NCBI GenBank assembly: GCA_910586615.1
Contig: CAJUJP010000038.1
Coordinates: 1 to 30,726, forward strand
Origin: an uncultured Lachnospiraceae bacterium
GTDB lineage: Bacteria; Bacillota; Clostridia; Lachnospirales; Lachnospiraceae
Length of the DNA: 30,726 nucleotides
Direction of reading: 5' to 3'
A model generated the notes under the pieces. It was not told the origin of the DNA and did no database searches. It was given only the letters and a program-made list of their open reading frames with translations. The translations under genes and the position numbers were made by a program. Shown one piece after another: positions 1-8,346 of the stretch (positions within the stretch are counted from its first letter, which is position 1; each line of letters begins with the position of its first letter).

Positions 1-210
1 AAAAGTTTTTATTTTTGAGATTTCCGTTATTAAAAGTTTTTATTTTTGAGATTTCTGTTATTAAGGTTTCCGTTATTTTTAAGCTTCTATTTTTGGGATT
101 TCCGTTATTCAAAGTTTTTGCTTTAAGGTTTCCATTATTTAAAGTTTCTATTTTTAAGTGTTCTGTTATTTATGAGGCTTCTGCTTTTTCTGGTTTCGGC
201 TGTTATAGTT
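1..210. repeat. AT-rich tandem repeat, about 31 bp period
   Basis: The first 210 bases are a degenerate tandem array. Units at 1-31 and 32-62 differ by one base, and further units follow at 78-109, 110-139 and 140-170, with a half unit at 63-77 and decayed sequence up to about 210. Each unit ends in a form of TTCCGTTATT and carries a T-rich stretch. The array may start before the window. It lies just downstream of the minus-strand MBOAT gene. The open frame through it only reflects the repeat period and shows no ribosome binding site, so I regard it as non-coding. Confidence 0.75.
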
Positions 211-244
211 AGCGACATTAAAAATTTTATTTACCCTAACTCTT

Positions 245-1690
245 CTAAAATTTAAAATAAATAAACTCTGTAGCTACGCCCTTGGGCGCAAACAGTGCGA
301 TCACCACCAGAAACAGTACGTACACCGGCCAGCGGACAAAAAACTTCTGCCGGGAGAAATCAGCGATCACATCCCTTTTCAGGGAAGCAAAGTCATATAA
401 GGCCAGCAAAGCCACGGAGAGTGTCATTCCCAGCGCGGCAGCCGGAGAGAGGCCAAGGCATGTGATTCCGGTCTGCAGGTAATTGAGCGGTCTGGAAGCG
501 TCCCAGAAGAGCCTGGAAAAGATCCAGAGTGCATCCTGCATGGTGTTTGCACGGAAAAAGACCCATGTGACGCACAGCAGGATAAAAGTGAGGGGAAGCT
601 GCCACAAGTGCTTGCGGCGTCTGACCTCCACGCCTTTTCTTTTCTTGGGAAAAAGCAGAGTCTCTATGATCTGTAACAGCCCGTGAATACCGCCCCACAG
701 AATGTAAGTCAGACTGCTGCCGTGCCAGAAACCGCTTACCAGGAACGTCAGAAGCAGATTCAGGCAGTGCCGCCATTTGGATACCCGGTTGCCGCCCAGG
801 GGAATGTATACATAGTCCCGAAACCAGGTGGACAGCGAAATATGCCAGCGGCTCCAGAATTCCCGGATGGAAAAGGAAAAATAGGGGCTTTTGAAATTGG
901 TCATCAGCTCGATGCCAAAAAGCTTTGCGCAGCCCACGGCGATATCGGAATAACCCGAAAAGTCGCAGTAGATCTCGATGGCAAACATAACAGTCACAAC
1001 GATAAAGACCAGTCCCACGTAGGACTGTGCCTGATCATATACTTTGTTTACGACACCGGCAAAGACGTCGGCGATCACCAGTTTTTTAAAATATCCCCAG
1101 GCCATCAGTTTTAAACCATAGGTCACGTTTTCATAGACAAAAGGACGCTTTTTCTTATATTGGGGCAGCAGGCTGTCCGCCCGTCCGATGGGGCCGGCAA
1201 GAAGCTGGGGGAAGAAAGAGACAAAGAGGGCATAGTATCCAAAATGCCGCTCTGCCCTGATCTTACCGCGGTAGACATCGATCAGGTATCCCATGGACTG
1301 GAAAAAGTAGAAAGACACACCAGCGGGAAGCAGAATCTTTACGGTGAAGGGCTGCATGGCAAGCCGGCCTGCGTCGCTCAGCGTGTTTAACCGGTCGATC
1401 ACAGGTCCCGCCGTCTTATAAAAAAGAAGCAGCAAAACCAGAGGCAGGATGCCGCCAAGCAGGCACAGCCTTTTTGCTCCGGAGCCGGAAGCAGCTTCCA
1501 GTCTGAGCGCCAGCAGATAAGTGAGGGCGGTGGCTCCGAACAGCAGAAGCCCGTAGCCGATCTGCAGGTTCATGTAGAAGCCATAGCTTGCGGCCAGCAG
1601 GAAAACCCACCGGTACTTATGCGGTACGAGATAATATAAAATAAATGCGGCAACGATAAATACCGCAAAAGAAACAGAATTAAAAAGCAT
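245..1690 (-). CDS. MBOAT family O-acyltransferase (AlgI/DltB-like)
   Basis: This polytopic membrane protein of about 481 residues belongs to the MBOAT family, which transfers acyl groups from a cytoplasmic donor to extracytoplasmic glycans. AlgI-type hallmarks are visible: CDFSGYSDIAVG, then RWHISLSTWFRDYVYIPLGG, then SGFWHGSSLTYILWGG with the presumed catalytic His at about residue 323. Length matches the AlgI/DltB group. I chose the ATG at 1690 (MLFNSVSF) because GGAG lies about seven bases upstream; in-frame ATGs at 1702 (MEYIM) and 1756 would add an atypical N-terminus. The gene is divergent from a second MBOAT gene and has its own leader with a perfect palindrome. The acyl group and acceptor cannot be read from the sequence; O-acetyl or a small ACP-borne acyl group on a surface polysaccharide is likely. 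Confidence 0.9.
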   Translation of the reverse strand: MLFNSVSFAVFIVAAFILYYLVPHKYRWVFLLAASYGFYMNLQIGYGLLLFGATALTYLLALRLEAASGSGAKRLCLLGGILPLVLLLLFYKTAGPVIDRLNTLSDAGRLAMQPFTVKILLPAGVSFYFFQSMGYLIDVYRGKIRAERHFGYYALFVSFFPQLLAGPIGRADSLLPQYKKKRPFVYENVTYGLKLMAWGYFKKLVIADVFAGVVNKVYDQAQSYVGLVFIVVTVMFAIEIYCDFSGYSDIAVGCAKLFGIELMTNFKSPYFSFSIREFWSRWHISLSTWFRDYVYIPLGGNRVSKWRHCLNLLLTFLVSGFWHGSSLTYILWGGIHGLLQIIETLLFPKKRKGVEVRRRKHLWQLPLTFILLCVTWVFFRANTMQDALWIFSRLFWDASRPLNYLQTGITCLGLSPAAALGMTLSVALLALYDFASLKRDVIADFSRQKFFVRWPVYVLFLVVIALFAPKGVATEFIYFKF

Positions 1691-1765
1691 GATGTACTCC
1701 ATTTTGGCGCTGCTTTCTGTGCATGAACGAGTTTGTGGCAAACAGCGCGAAGACACAAATCCCGC

Positions 1766-1789
1766 GATTGAAAATTTAAATTTTCAATC
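1766..1789. promoter_or_regulatory. Perfect 24-bp palindrome in the MBOAT leader
   Basis: The half site GATTGAAAATTT is followed directly by its exact reverse complement. The palindrome lies between the inferred minus-strand promoter (1829-1837) and the start of the MBOAT gene at 1690, so it would be in the 5' leader of that transcript. It could be a dimeric operator or form an AT-rich hairpin. No U-tract typical of a terminator follows on the minus strand. Confidence 0.55.
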
Positions 1790-1828
1790 TTCACTTCATT
1801 GAATTCAGGATGTATGGTTGTCGTGGAC

Positions 1829-1837
1829 ATTATACCA
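1829..1837 (-). promoter_or_regulatory. Extended -10 promoter for the minus-strand MBOAT
   Basis: Read on the minus strand the sequence is TGGTATAAT, a perfect -10 box with the TGn extension. No convincing -35 box is visible, as is common for extended -10 promoters. It lies about 140 bases upstream of the chosen MBOAT start. Confidence 0.5.
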
Positions 1838-1860
1838 TATTGAGGAAAAAATACCATATT
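1832..1860. repeat. Direct repeat of ATACCATATT in the divergent promoter region
   Basis: ATACCATATT occurs at 1832-1841 and again at 1851-1860, 19 bp start to start, roughly two helical turns. The first copy overlaps the minus-strand -10 box. Placement and spacing suit a regulator binding the divergent MBOAT promoters, but no regulator is identified and the sequence is AT-rich, so chance is possible. Confidence 0.35.
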
Positions 1861-1903
1861 TTTCTTATTTCTGGTATGAGAGGTAAAAAAGTGTAAAAAT
1901 GTA

Positions 1904-1931
1904 TTGTAAAAGTGGTCGTAAACGGTAAAAT
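1904..1931 (+). promoter_or_regulatory. Sigma-A-like promoter for the second MBOAT
   Basis: TTGTAA at 1904-1909 and TAAAAT at 1926-1931 are separated by 16 bases, a plausible sigma-A arrangement. The predicted transcript would start about 105 bases before the ATG at 2049. Confidence 0.45.
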
Positions 1932-2048
1932 AGAAAAGGAAGGCCGAAGAGCAATGCAACGGATGAAGGCTGCAAAGTACGAATCTGTGTCAGACGGCGG
2001 ATTCATACGGCACGGCAGTGAAGGAGATTAGAAGGAAAGGCTGTATTT

Positions 2049-3584
2049 ATGGGTATTACATCGTTTAACTTTTTATGTTTTTTTGCGGCAATCTTAATCT
2101 TGTACTATGTAATTCCCGGCAGACTGCAGTGGGCACTGCTTCTCGTCTGCAGCGTGGCGTATTATCTGCTGAGCGGCAACGGTATGCTGATTTTCTATCC
2201 GCTGGTGTCGGTGACGGCCTGTTATGCAGGAGTTCGTCTGCTTTCCACTGCGCCGCAGCAGGAGATAAAGAGACGAAAGCTGATCCTGCTAATGACTGTA
2301 CTGGTCAATATTGGTATTCTTGTTGTGCTGAAATATGTGAATTTCGGTATTTATACGATTGATGGTATCGCGAGACTGTTCGGCAGTTCCGAAGAACTGA
2401 TCAGGAGCGTGGACTTCCTGATTCCGCTTGGGGTGTCTTTCTATACCTTTTCTCTGCTGGGCTATGTGGTGGACGTGTATTACGGCATCGCAAAGCCTCA
2501 GAGGAATTACCTGAAGATGATGCTGTACGGGATGTATTTTCCGGTGGTGATCTCCGGGCCGATCCTGCGCTACAGGGAGGACGGGGAACAATTTTTTGAG
2601 CCGCATGCTTTTGACTACGGTAAGGTGACAAGGGGCTTACAGCGTATGCTGTGGGGTTTTTTTAAGAAACTGGTGATCGCGGAACGGCTAGGAACGCTGG
2701 TGGACACGGTGTACGGCGCATACGGGGAGTATCCGGGGGCATATATCTGGGTGGCCACGGCCTGTTATGCGTTTCAGCTTTACACCGATTTTTCCGGATG
2801 TATGGACATCGTGCTGGGAATGTCGGAGAGTCTGGGAATCCTTCTGCCGGAGAACTTCCGGACGCCTTTCTTTTCCGGCAGTATTGCAGAATACTGGCGT
2901 AGATGGCATATTACGCTGGGCGTGTGGATGAAGGAGTATGTGTTCTATCCGGTGCTTCGCACTTCTTTCTTTACGAATCTGAACAAATCCTGGCGGGAGA
3001 AATTCGGCAAGAAGAAAGGAAAACAGTATGCAACTTTTGCGGCCATGTTTCTTCTGTGGCTGACGGTGGGAATCTGGCACGGCGGCGACTGGAAGTTTGT
3101 CATTGGCTCAGGGCTTCTGCACTGGTTTTATATTGTGATGGAGGAACTGCTTGCGCCGCCCTGTGCACATCTGATGGAGAAGTGGAAGATCGATCAGAAG
3201 GGCAGGATGATTACAGGAATCCGTATTGTGCGTACTTTTTTCCTTGTCTGCATTGGAGACCTGTTTTTCCGTGCGGCATCCACGGGGGATGCGTTTGCCA
3301 TGCTGGGCAGGGCGGTATCGGTATGGAATCCTTCTATCCTTTGGAACGGCGGGCTTTTCGGGCTTGGACTGGACTGGATCGAAGCGGGCATAACCCTGGC
3401 GGCGCTGTTTCTTTTGCTGGCGGTGTCGAAGCTGCAGCAGAAGGGATCTGTCCGTGACAGGATTGCGAAAGGGCCGCTGCCGGTACGCTGGCTGATCTGG
3501 TACGCACTGATCTTTTGCGTGATTCTGCTGGGGTGCTACGGGCCCGGATACAGTGCCGGTGAGTTTATTTATCAGGGATTTTAG
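2049..3584 (+). CDS. MBOAT family O-acyltransferase, divergent paralogue
   Basis: This is a 511-residue polytopic membrane protein of the MBOAT family. It has the family signatures DFSGCMDIVLG, YWRRWHITLGVWMKEYVFYP, and GIWHGGDWKFVIGSGLLHW with the probable catalytic His344. Unlike the divergent neighbour it lacks the PLGGNR sequence and carries a Lys/Arg-rich insertion (about residues 310-332) between the RWH and WHG motifs, so it may use another acceptor or partner. An AAGGAAAGG ribosome binding site precedes the ATG by about ten bases. Family knowledge points to acyl transfer to an extracytoplasmic glycan. The SGNH hydrolase at 7105 is the closest candidate partner, since such proteins often act together. 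Donor and acceptor are unknown. Confidence 0.88.
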   Translation: MGITSFNFLCFFAAILILYYVIPGRLQWALLLVCSVAYYLLSGNGMLIFYPLVSVTACYAGVRLLSTAPQQEIKRRKLILLMTVLVNIGILVVLKYVNFGIYTIDGIARLFGSSEELIRSVDFLIPLGVSFYTFSLLGYVVDVYYGIAKPQRNYLKMMLYGMYFPVVISGPILRYREDGEQFFEPHAFDYGKVTRGLQRMLWGFFKKLVIAERLGTLVDTVYGAYGEYPGAYIWVATACYAFQLYTDFSGCMDIVLGMSESLGILLPENFRTPFFSGSIAEYWRRWHITLGVWMKEYVFYPVLRTSFFTNLNKSWREKFGKKKGKQYATFAAMFLLWLTVGIWHGGDWKFVIGSGLLHWFYIVMEELLAPPCAHLMEKWKIDQKGRMITGIRIVRTFFLVCIGDLFFRAASTGDAFAMLGRAVSVWNPSILWNGGLFGLGLDWIEAGITLAALFLLLAVSKLQQKGSVRDRIAKGPLPVRWLIWYALIFCVILLGCYGPGYSAGEFIYQGF

Positions 3585-3717
3585 CAGTAGGCAAAGGAAG
3601 CGGGAGGTAATTCGAAAATCAGATGGCACTCTGGCGGTTTATATGGTAAAATGTTAAAAAAAGCAGCAGTTTGTTATTGATGTTAAGCTCCATTCCGGAG
3701 CGTTTATGCGACGGGGC

Positions 3718-3740
3718 GACGCAAATCTCCAATTTGCGTC
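3718..3740. other. Short hairpin with 9-bp stem
   Basis: GACGCAAAT, a five-base loop, then ATTTGCGTC form a perfect stem-loop after the MBOAT gene. No T-run follows. The core CGCAAA...TTTGCG resembles the stem at the unit junctions of the 58-bp repeat at the window end, which may be chance. Confidence 0.4.
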
Positions 3741-3747
3741 TGGCATC

Positions 3748-3790
3748 AAGGCTGCCTCTGAGAATATCCTGCAGGATTCAGGGCAGCCTT
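3748..3790. terminator. Long inverted repeat, possible terminator
   Basis: AAGGCTGCC at 3748-3756 pairs with GGCAGCCTT at 3782-3790, and CTGA pairs with TCAG just inside. The loop holds the palindrome ATCCTGCAGGAT. It lies between the MBOAT gene and the glycosyltransferase gene, 57 bases before the latter's start. Only a short GTTT follows, so termination would be weak; it may instead be a processing or stability element. Confidence 0.4.
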
Positions 3791-3846
3791 GTTTAACGGA
3801 ATTTTGTGTGCTGCGGCGATAAAATGTGGAAAGGTGTATTGAATCA

Positions 3847-4779
3847 ATGGATAAAATAGCGGTTTTGATTCCGTGCTATAACGAGGAGAAAACCATAGCC
3901 AAGGTGGTGAAGGACGCGAAGAGCGCGCTGCCGGAGGCAGTGGTTTATGTGTATGACAATAATTCCAGTGACAGGACTGTGGAACTTGCAAAAGAGGCGG
4001 GAGCCGTGGTCCGGTATGAGCATATGCAGGGGAAAGGAAATGTGATCCGGCGTATGTTCCGGGAAATCGAGGCGGAGTGCTATATCATGGTGGACGGCGA
4101 TGACACCTACCCTATGGAGTATGCCCGCGAGATGGCGGACAAGGTGCTTGGCCACAATGCGGACATGGTGGTGGGGGACAGGCTTTCTTCCACGTATTTT
4201 ACAGAGAACAAACGGCCTTTTCATAATTTCGGCAATTCCATCGTGCGCAGCAGCATCAACAGGCTTTTTAACTGTGAGATCAAGGATATCATGACCGGAT
4301 ACCGTGCTTTCAGCTACGGATTCGTGAAGACATTTCCGGTGTTGTCCACCGGGTTTGAGATTGAGACGGAGATGACCATCCATGCGGTCTATAACAATCT
4401 GCAGATCGAGAATGTGATCGTGGATTATCGTGACAGACCGGAAGGAAGCGAATCCAAGCTTAATACATTTTCCGACGGCTTCAAGGTGCTGCATACGATC
4501 CTGAAGCTTTACCGGGATTATAAACCTTTTGGATTTTTCGGCATCTGTTCGGCGGTTCTTACGGTGATTGCGGTGCTTCTTTTTATTCCGATACTGATCG
4601 AATATATTGAGACCGGTCTGGTAATGCGTTTCCCGACGCTGTTTGTCTGCGGATTTATCGGGCTTGCGGCAGTCCAGTCCTTTTTCGCAGGATTGATTCT
4701 TTCCAATATGGCGCTTAAGAACCGCAGAGATTTTGAGTACCGGCTGACGCTGGTGACCAGAAGAGTGAATAAAACATGA
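3847..4779 (+). CDS. Membrane-attached family 2 glycosyltransferase
   Basis: The protein of about 310 residues has an N-terminal GT-A fold of the GT2 family: IAVLIPCYNEEKTI at the start, DNNSSDRT, and the metal/nucleotide-sugar motif DGDD at residues 83-86. The stretch KDIMTGYRAFS is typical of dolichol/undecaprenyl-phosphate sugar transferases. Two hydrophobic segments near the C-terminus (about residues 232-252 and 262-290) would anchor it. It probably moves a sugar from a nucleotide donor to a polyprenyl phosphate, supplying GT-C enzymes such as the candidate encoded next door. I chose the ATG at 3847 because GGAAAGGTG lies ten bases upstream; a GTG at 3826 is possible but overlaps that site. 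Substrate unknown. Confidence 0.88.
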   Translation: MDKIAVLIPCYNEEKTIAKVVKDAKSALPEAVVYVYDNNSSDRTVELAKEAGAVVRYEHMQGKGNVIRRMFREIEAECYIMVDGDDTYPMEYAREMADKVLGHNADMVVGDRLSSTYFTENKRPFHNFGNSIVRSSINRLFNCEIKDIMTGYRAFSYGFVKTFPVLSTGFEIETEMTIHAVYNNLQIENVIVDYRDRPEGSESKLNTFSDGFKVLHTILKLYRDYKPFGFFGICSAVLTVIAVLLFIPILIEYIETGLVMRFPTLFVCGFIGLAAVQSFFAGLILSNMALKNRRDFEYRLTLVTRRVNKT

Positions 4780-4866
4780 CAGACAGGCGGCTTTTACGAT
4801 GCTGCCGCACTGCCTGCTCCGGGCGGCTTATATAAGGCAGTTCCGGACTGCACAGAAAGCGTATGA

Positions 4867-4884
4867 AATCAGGATTGCCTGATT
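4867..4884. terminator. Small hairpin between convergent genes
   Basis: AATCAGG, ATTG, CCTGATT form a seven-pair stem with a four-base loop between the convergent glycosyltransferase and membrane protein genes. There is no T-run on the plus strand. A terminator role rests mainly on position. Confidence 0.25.
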
Positions 4885-4897
4885 GGAAAACAGTATG

Positions 4898-6730
4898 TCA
4901 GTTCCGGCGCAGCCGGTACACCATGTAAGTGGTGTCACCCGCCTTGAAAGTGTCCACAACCTCGCTGTGCGCATCATAGGTGTGCCGGAAGTACATGATT
5001 ACAGGGTGCTCATCGTTGTAGGGGGCATCCTGTAAGATAAAGAAGGTGTTTTCGCTGTTGACCACGTCCTGCCCGAACTCTCCGATGCCGTGGGCGGTGA
5101 GCTTCGTCCGGCTGTTGGGATTCAGAGAAACACCCCAGTTTGTATAGAAAAAGTTATTGTATGTGTCCAGAGTCATATCAAAAGGCGATTCGCAGTAATT
5201 TTCCAATGTTCCTGAATTATAAGTCCATATGTAAAAATGATCCGGGCGGGCATGGCAGTATGCCTTCAGTTCTTCCCAGGTTTCCTGATGGCAGCGGTAC
5301 TGGCTCTGTACGTTATTGTGTGTCATGACCAGTGAGGCGCCGCTCAGAAGAAAGACCACGGGCAGTATGAATCTGTAGCGTCTGGCATGTTCCAGCCGGA
5401 GCAGGTTGAAGCCCAGCAGGATACCGAACAGGATTGCATAGTCCACAGTGATCAGCGGCTGGATGATCCGCTTCGGAAAGCGGCCTTCATACAGAACGTA
5501 ACCCCAGCTCACCGTCCGGCCGAACAGATAGAACAGATATACAAGCATTGCGCTGCGGTTGCGGTGCACAAGAATCAGCACCGGTGTCACTGCCAGCAGC
5601 AGCAGTGCCAGAAAGTTGGCGGGCTGCATACCGTTTTCATAGAGGAAAACGGTGAGTGTGCCGGTGACGATATTTTTCAGCCGGTCCGTAAACCCGGTGC
5701 GGTCAAGATAGCATTTTCTGGCAATATCATGCATCTGCTTCCAGTCTTCTACGGACATGCCGTAACCGATATAGGGAGCGCCGTTTCGTCTGTAGGTGTA
5801 TTCTTCTTCCGTGATGCCCAGCTCTGTGAGGGCATCTGCGCATTCTTCGTATTCCGGCCAGGTGTAGAAGTCGCCTACCCGCTCCCTGTAGTGGTTGATT
5901 TTTCGAAAATCAGCCCACTGTTGTTCTGCGTATGCAAGGGCGTTGAGTCCGTATAAAGTTCCCATGCCGGTCAGCAGGATCAGGGCAAATACAAGCATCT
6001 TGCAGGAGGTGTGGCTGCTGCCGCTCCGCCAGGAGAGGATCCATTTGGACAGCCAGAGCATACCGGCGGCGGGAAGCATCAGATAGAAGATATTCTGCCT
6101 CATGCTGAAAGAGATCCAGGCAAAGATAAAAGCAGGTACATTACTCCACAGAAAAGCGCCTACGGAAGTGCTGCTTTTTGCGGTGCAGAAGCAGAAAAGC
6201 GCAGCAGCAGCAGCCACCCCGGCCGTGGTAGTATACTGGGCCTCGGAGAGCACATTCAGATCTACGATGAAAAAAAGGATGCAGAGCAGGGTCAGTGCCG
6301 GCTTGACGAAAGTCTCCTCAGGATCATGCCGCCGCCAGATCTGCATACTTCGCTGGTAGATCGCGTACAGACAGGCAATTTGTACACCGTGCTGAAACAG
6401 GCCGTACCAGGGAATGAAGCTGCATAGTTCATATAATTTGGACAGAAACCAGGAAAGAGGGTACAGGAAGAAAAGCACATGGGCATCCGGGTAGCCAAGA
6501 TATGCGCCGGACAGGGTGCTGTACATGCCCCAGTCGTCATTGATTCCGTCCACAGGTTTGATCCACAGCAGTTCCACGCAGTAGAACAAAACAAGGAAGC
6601 ACAGGAAAAACAGCCGCTGTGCAAGGGGAAAAGATAATGAAAATGTATGTATGCGTTTGCCGTGTTTCGGACCGCCGGGCAGTACAGGCGGCATGCCTGC
6701 AGGCTCGGAGCCCGGTGCGATGAGCGACAT
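4898..6730 (-). CDS. Polytopic membrane protein, GT-C-like
   Basis: I do not recognise an exact family. The 610-residue protein has a short hydrophilic N-terminus, roughly ten membrane segments, and a soluble C-terminal part of about 120 residues. After the first membrane segment comes VDGINDDWGMYSTLSG; an acidic pair in the first extracytoplasmic loop is typical of GT-C glycosyltransferases that use polyprenyl-phosphate sugars. The adjacent GT2 enzyme could make such a donor, which supports a role in glycan assembly or decoration, but this is inference. I chose the ATG at 6730 because AAAGGAG lies eight bases upstream; an upstream ATG at 6763 would place this site inside the gene. The second GT-C-like protein at 28544 has a similar layout. 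Confidence 0.75.
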   Translation of the reverse strand: MSLIAPGSEPAGMPPVLPGGPKHGKRIHTFSLSFPLAQRLFFLCFLVLFYCVELLWIKPVDGINDDWGMYSTLSGAYLGYPDAHVLFFLYPLSWFLSKLYELCSFIPWYGLFQHGVQIACLYAIYQRSMQIWRRHDPEETFVKPALTLLCILFFIVDLNVLSEAQYTTTAGVAAAAALFCFCTAKSSTSVGAFLWSNVPAFIFAWISFSMRQNIFYLMLPAAGMLWLSKWILSWRSGSSHTSCKMLVFALILLTGMGTLYGLNALAYAEQQWADFRKINHYRERVGDFYTWPEYEECADALTELGITEEEYTYRRNGAPYIGYGMSVEDWKQMHDIARKCYLDRTGFTDRLKNIVTGTLTVFLYENGMQPANFLALLLLAVTPVLILVHRNRSAMLVYLFYLFGRTVSWGYVLYEGRFPKRIIQPLITVDYAILFGILLGFNLLRLEHARRYRFILPVVFLLSGASLVMTHNNVQSQYRCHQETWEELKAYCHARPDHFYIWTYNSGTLENYCESPFDMTLDTYNNFFYTNWGVSLNPNSRTKLTAHGIGEFGQDVVNSENTFFILQDAPYNDEHPVIMYFRHTYDAHSEVVDTFKAGDTTYMVYRLRRN

Positions 6731-7104
6731 GGACACTGCTCCTTTCAGTTTGTAAATGAACATGGAAGGGTTAAGATATCATGCATAATGAAAGCTTTTT
6801 TATTATATACTATAATTGGGAAGAAATACAGATGAAATATAACGGTATGGCTGAAATTTGCACGATGAATGTAGGCCTGGGGCAGAGATTTTATAATTCT
6901 TAAGATTTACGGAAGTTTTTGTTAATAAAAAATGGAAACCTACTCAAGACGTAAAAAAAGTGGTATGGTTGATAAGAAAGATGAAATATGTGAAAAGGGA
7001 CAGCAGTTCTTCCGGTAAAGCAAGACAGGCCGGATGGACATAAAAAGGTATCTACGTACAGGTACATAATGCCGGTAAACGGTTAAGAAAGGCAGGAGTG
7101 AAAA
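6731..7104. other. Divergent intergenic region, 374 bases
   Basis: This AT-rich region separates the minus-strand membrane protein from the plus-strand SGNH gene. TATAAT can be read on the minus strand at 6802-6807, and on the plus strand at 6811-6816 and 6892-6897, but none has a good -35 box at the right distance. AGGAG six bases before 7105 is the ribosome binding site of the SGNH gene. I see no small gene or RNA. Confidence 0.4.
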
Positions 7105-8256
7105 ATGGACGGCAGAGAGACGAGAAGAAACAGAAAGAATAACGGGAACGCCATATTACTAACGATTCTGATCGGTTTTTGCGTGCTGGCGATAATAGAG
7201 ATTTTTTACGGACAGGCGCAGGTCAGGATGCAGAAGGAGAGGCTGGCACTGGAAGAAGAGAACCATCAGACAGTACAGGAATTGAAAGAGGAATGGAATC
7301 AGTTAAAAGACGGCCCCAATGTGGGGACGGAATCTGTGGAGGCAGTGGGCGGCGAGCAGAACAGCACGGAGAATAATGAGAAAACGCTGACCAGTACCGA
7401 TACGGGAAGTGACGACAGTACAGGTCAGAGTGCAGATGCCGGCAGTGAAGCGGCAGGTGACACATCCGTATCCGCTAATTCCGTGGAAGAAGAGAAAAAG
7501 TACGATATGCAGATCGTCTTTATGGGAGACAGCATCATAGACAACGACCGTGAAGACGGCGGTGTTGCGTCCCTGATCTCCGATGCATGTAATGCCAAAG
7601 TGTATAATATGGCCATGGGCGGTACCACGGCGGCACTTTTGCCCAAGGAACAGTATAATTTTGCCAACTGGGAGTCCAGAGGGCTTCTGGGTGTGGTGAA
7701 TGCCATCATCGGCAATATCGGTCCGGAGATCTTTGAGGGATACCGGGCGGGAGAGATCCTCAGGGAATGTGATTTCAGCAAGACGGATTATTTCGTGATT
7801 GAATACGGGATCAATGATTTCCTCACCGGACAGATTCCCCAGAGCAAATACCTGTCCAACGGCGATACCCTGTCCGTGAGCGATACACATACGTATTCGG
7901 GGGCATTGAATACGGCGGTGGTTTTGCTGCGGGAGAGATTTCCGGATGCCAAGATCCTTTTGATCGCACCGCATTTCTGCCAGTTCTATAATGGTGAGAC
8001 GTTTGTGGGTGATGCATACAGCCAGAATTACGGTTACGGCACGCTTGTGGACTTTTCCAGAGGGGCAGGATATGTTGCGGATCAGCATAAGCAGGATAAT
8101 GTGATCTTCTATAACGCTATGGAAGAGAGCGGCATTAATACCTATACTGCAGATAAATGCCTGGAAGACGGTATCCATCTGACAGCGGAAGGACGGAAGA
8201 CTTATGTAGAGTATGCGATCAGGCTGATCATGTCGGATTTTTATCCGGAGGAATAA
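7105..8256 (+). CDS. Membrane-anchored SGNH/GDSL hydrolase
   Basis: The 383-residue protein has a basic N-terminus, one membrane segment (about 16-36), a charged likely coiled-coil stretch (about 40-68) and a Ser/Thr/Gly/Asp-rich linker (about 71-130). The catalytic SGNH domain then faces the outside. All four blocks are visible: MGDSII with Ser143, NMAMGG at 168-173, EYGIND with Asn237, and DGIHLTAEGR with Asp355 and His358. Such proteins act as glycan O-acyl esterases or as acyltransferase partners of MBOAT proteins; with two MBOAT genes upstream the second role is attractive but unproven. AGGAG precedes the ATG by six bases. An inverted repeat follows the stop codon. The substrate is unknown. 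Confidence 0.88.
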   Translation: MDGRETRRNRKNNGNAILLTILIGFCVLAIIEIFYGQAQVRMQKERLALEEENHQTVQELKEEWNQLKDGPNVGTESVEAVGGEQNSTENNEKTLTSTDTGSDDSTGQSADAGSEAAGDTSVSANSVEEEKKYDMQIVFMGDSIIDNDREDGGVASLISDACNAKVYNMAMGGTTAALLPKEQYNFANWESRGLLGVVNAIIGNIGPEIFEGYRAGEILRECDFSKTDYFVIEYGINDFLTGQIPQSKYLSNGDTLSVSDTHTYSGALNTAVVLLRERFPDAKILLIAPHFCQFYNGETFVGDAYSQNYGYGTLVDFSRGAGYVADQHKQDNVIFYNAMEESGINTYTADKCLEDGIHLTAEGRKTYVEYAIRLIMSDFYPEE

Positions 8257-8295
8257 AGGATTCAAGTAATTTATCATAGTAAGTAAGTGTCCAAC

Positions 8296-8339
8296 GAAAG
8301 AGAGGGTGGTACATCGCGTTGATGTGCGCCCTCTCTTTC
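8296..8339. terminator. Bidirectional terminator-like hairpin
   Basis: GAAAGAGAGGG at 8296-8306 pairs perfectly with CCCTCTCTTTC at 8329-8339, and the loop contains a further ACATC/GATGT stem. It lies between two convergent genes. The T and A runs are mainly inside the stem, so termination strength is uncertain. Confidence 0.6.
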
Positions 8340-8346
8340 ATGAAAT

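Noticed and set aside
1..210. Possible CRISPR array
   Set aside because: Units abut directly with no unique spacers and no cas genes are present. The 58-bp array at the right end fails for the same reason.
15..212. Small plus-strand frame through the 31-bp repeat
   Set aside because: It is a periodic Phe/Lys/Val sequence caused by the DNA repeat, with no ribosome binding site.
7303..8277. Minus-strand frame of 324 codons opposite the SGNH gene
   Set aside because: The plus strand carries all catalytic SGNH motifs; the antisense product has biased composition and no ribosome binding site of note.
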